Below, one piece after another: positions 5,465-6,054 of a DNA stretch of 6,054 bases. Positions within the stretch are counted from its first letter, which is position 1; each line of letters starts with the position of its first letter. The position numbers were made by a program, and so were the translations under genes. Below the pieces are notes generated by a model. That model had not been told where the DNA came from. It worked only from the letters and a program-made list of their open reading frames with translations, and did no database searches. The stretch is from an uncultured Marmoricola sp. (lineage in GTDB: Bacteria; Actinomycetota; Actinomycetes; Propionibacteriales; Nocardioidaceae), in contig CALMMO010000444.1 of assembly GCA_937868455.1 (NCBI GenBank), positions 1-6,054 on the forward strand, given 5' to 3'.

Positions 5465-6054
5465 TCAGACGTCCGATTTGGTCGTCGTGGCTTTGCCGGC
5501 GAAGGACTGAAGGATGTGCGTCACGTCGGGTGTCGTCCTGTCCTTCTCGATGTAGAACTCTTTGGTGATCGCGTCTGACGAGTGGCCGAGAACGCGGGCC
5601 GCGGTGTCCGAGTCGACTAGGCGGTCGATCAAGGTCGCGACGGTCTTGCGGAAGGTGTGTGGCGTCACCCAGTCGAAGCCTGTGTCTGCTCGGATCGTGC
5701 GCCACCGCCGCTCGATGTTGCCGACTTGGTGCCATGTGCCGTTGCGGGTGGCGAAGACGGCGTTGTAGTGATTCGGTCGTTGCTCGACACGTCGCCTCAT
5801 CAGAACATCGACTGCGAACGGCGGCAGGGCGATGGTGCGCTTCGAAGAGTCGGACTTCGGCTTGGGCTTGCGGTAGGTGCCCTTTCCCGTCTCCGTCTTG
5901 ATCGTGCCGCTGATTGACACGGTCGGTGGCGTCGCACTCAAGTCGATGTCCGTCCATCGGATGGCAAGTACTTCTCCGATCCGGCAGCCTGTGGCGAGTA
6001 GCAGGTCAATGATGTCGGGCATGTCCTGGTTCGGCTTTGGACCGGGCCGCTTCT
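5465..6054 (-). CDS. Tyrosine recombinase/phage-type integrase, catalytic domain (5' end outside window)
   Basis: The minus-strand reading frame is open to the right window edge; 195 residues are visible, and the Met codon at 6020-6022 is internal to conserved sequence (NQDMPDIIDLLLATGCRIGE). Counting from that Met, all catalytic residues of the phage integrase family are present: Arg14 in TGCRIGE, a candidate Lys56 in the beta-hairpin segment KPKSDSSKRT, the HxxR pair His122/Arg125 in TPHTFRKT, His147 in LGHSS, and the nucleophile Tyr157 in EFYIEK. Such enzymes cut and rejoin DNA through a 3'-phosphotyrosine link to integrate and excise phages or integrative elements. The N-terminal core- and arm-binding domains lie outside the window. 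The gene points towards the tRNA-fMet, suggesting that tRNA is the attachment site. The visible catalytic domain appears functional. Phage or conjugative element origin cannot be told apart here. Confidence 0.93.
   Translation of the reverse strand, partial: KRPGPKPNQDMPDIIDLLLATGCRIGEVLAIRWTDIDLSATPPTVSISGTIKTETGKGTYRKPKPKSDSSKRTIALPPFAVDVLMRRRVEQRPNHYNAVFATRNGTWHQVGNIERRWRTIRADTGFDWVTPHTFRKTVATLIDRLVDSDTAARVLGHSSDAITKEFYIEKDRTTPDVTHILQSFAGKATTTKSDV

Noticed and set aside
5183..5578. 131-codon plus-strand open frame between phoU and the integrase
   Set aside because: It runs straight through the complete tRNA-fMet and its terminator hairpin, so it is a chance open frame.
5295..5957. 220-codon minus-strand open frame overlapping the integrase
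   Set aside because: It is another frame of the integrase gene; its translation is Arg/His/Asp-rich with no family motif, while the overlapping frame carries every catalytic residue of a tyrosine recombinase.
1..6054. CRISPR array, insertion sequence or tandem repeat
   Set aside because: No regularly spaced repeats, transposase or terminal inverted repeats were seen on either strand.

Overview
This window reads as a core chromosomal stretch of a high-G+C Gram-positive bacterium (Actinomycetota). The evidence is the G+C-rich sequence with strong G/C third-position bias, the tail of a UPF0182-family protein (common in actinobacteria), and an initiator tRNA without an encoded CCA. I cannot name a genus from the sequence alone.

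Layout. Bases 1-544 hold the C-terminal end of a large UPF0182 membrane protein gene, closed by a strong hairpin terminator (573-614). The 545-782 gap also carries 11-nt direct repeats resembling a Pho box (best units 683-704). Bases 783-5155 form one compact plus-strand phosphate operon, pstS-pstC-pstA-pstB-phoU, with gaps of 23 nt, -1, 8 nt and -1. After a 68-nt gap containing a plausible promoter comes the initiator tRNA-fMet(CAU) at 5224-5297, followed by a 19-position hairpin terminator with a GAAA loop (5303-5344). The right end (5465-6054, minus strand) is the catalytic half of a tyrosine recombinase/integrase. It runs off the window and converges on the tRNA, the usual arrangement at one end of an element integrated in a tRNA gene.

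How the genes work together. PstS is a lipoprotein that captures phosphate outside the membrane, PstC and PstA form the channel, the PstB dimer hydrolyses ATP to drive import, and PhoU links the state of the transporter to phosphate signalling and restrains uptake. The likely Pho box suggests induction by phosphate starvation through a PhoP/PhoB/RegX3-type regulator.

The protein content is well known and I see no new multi-gene system. The parts most worth a second look are non-coding: a 13-bp hairpin inside the start of pstC, a smaller one at the same place in pstA, and the tRNA/integrase junction.
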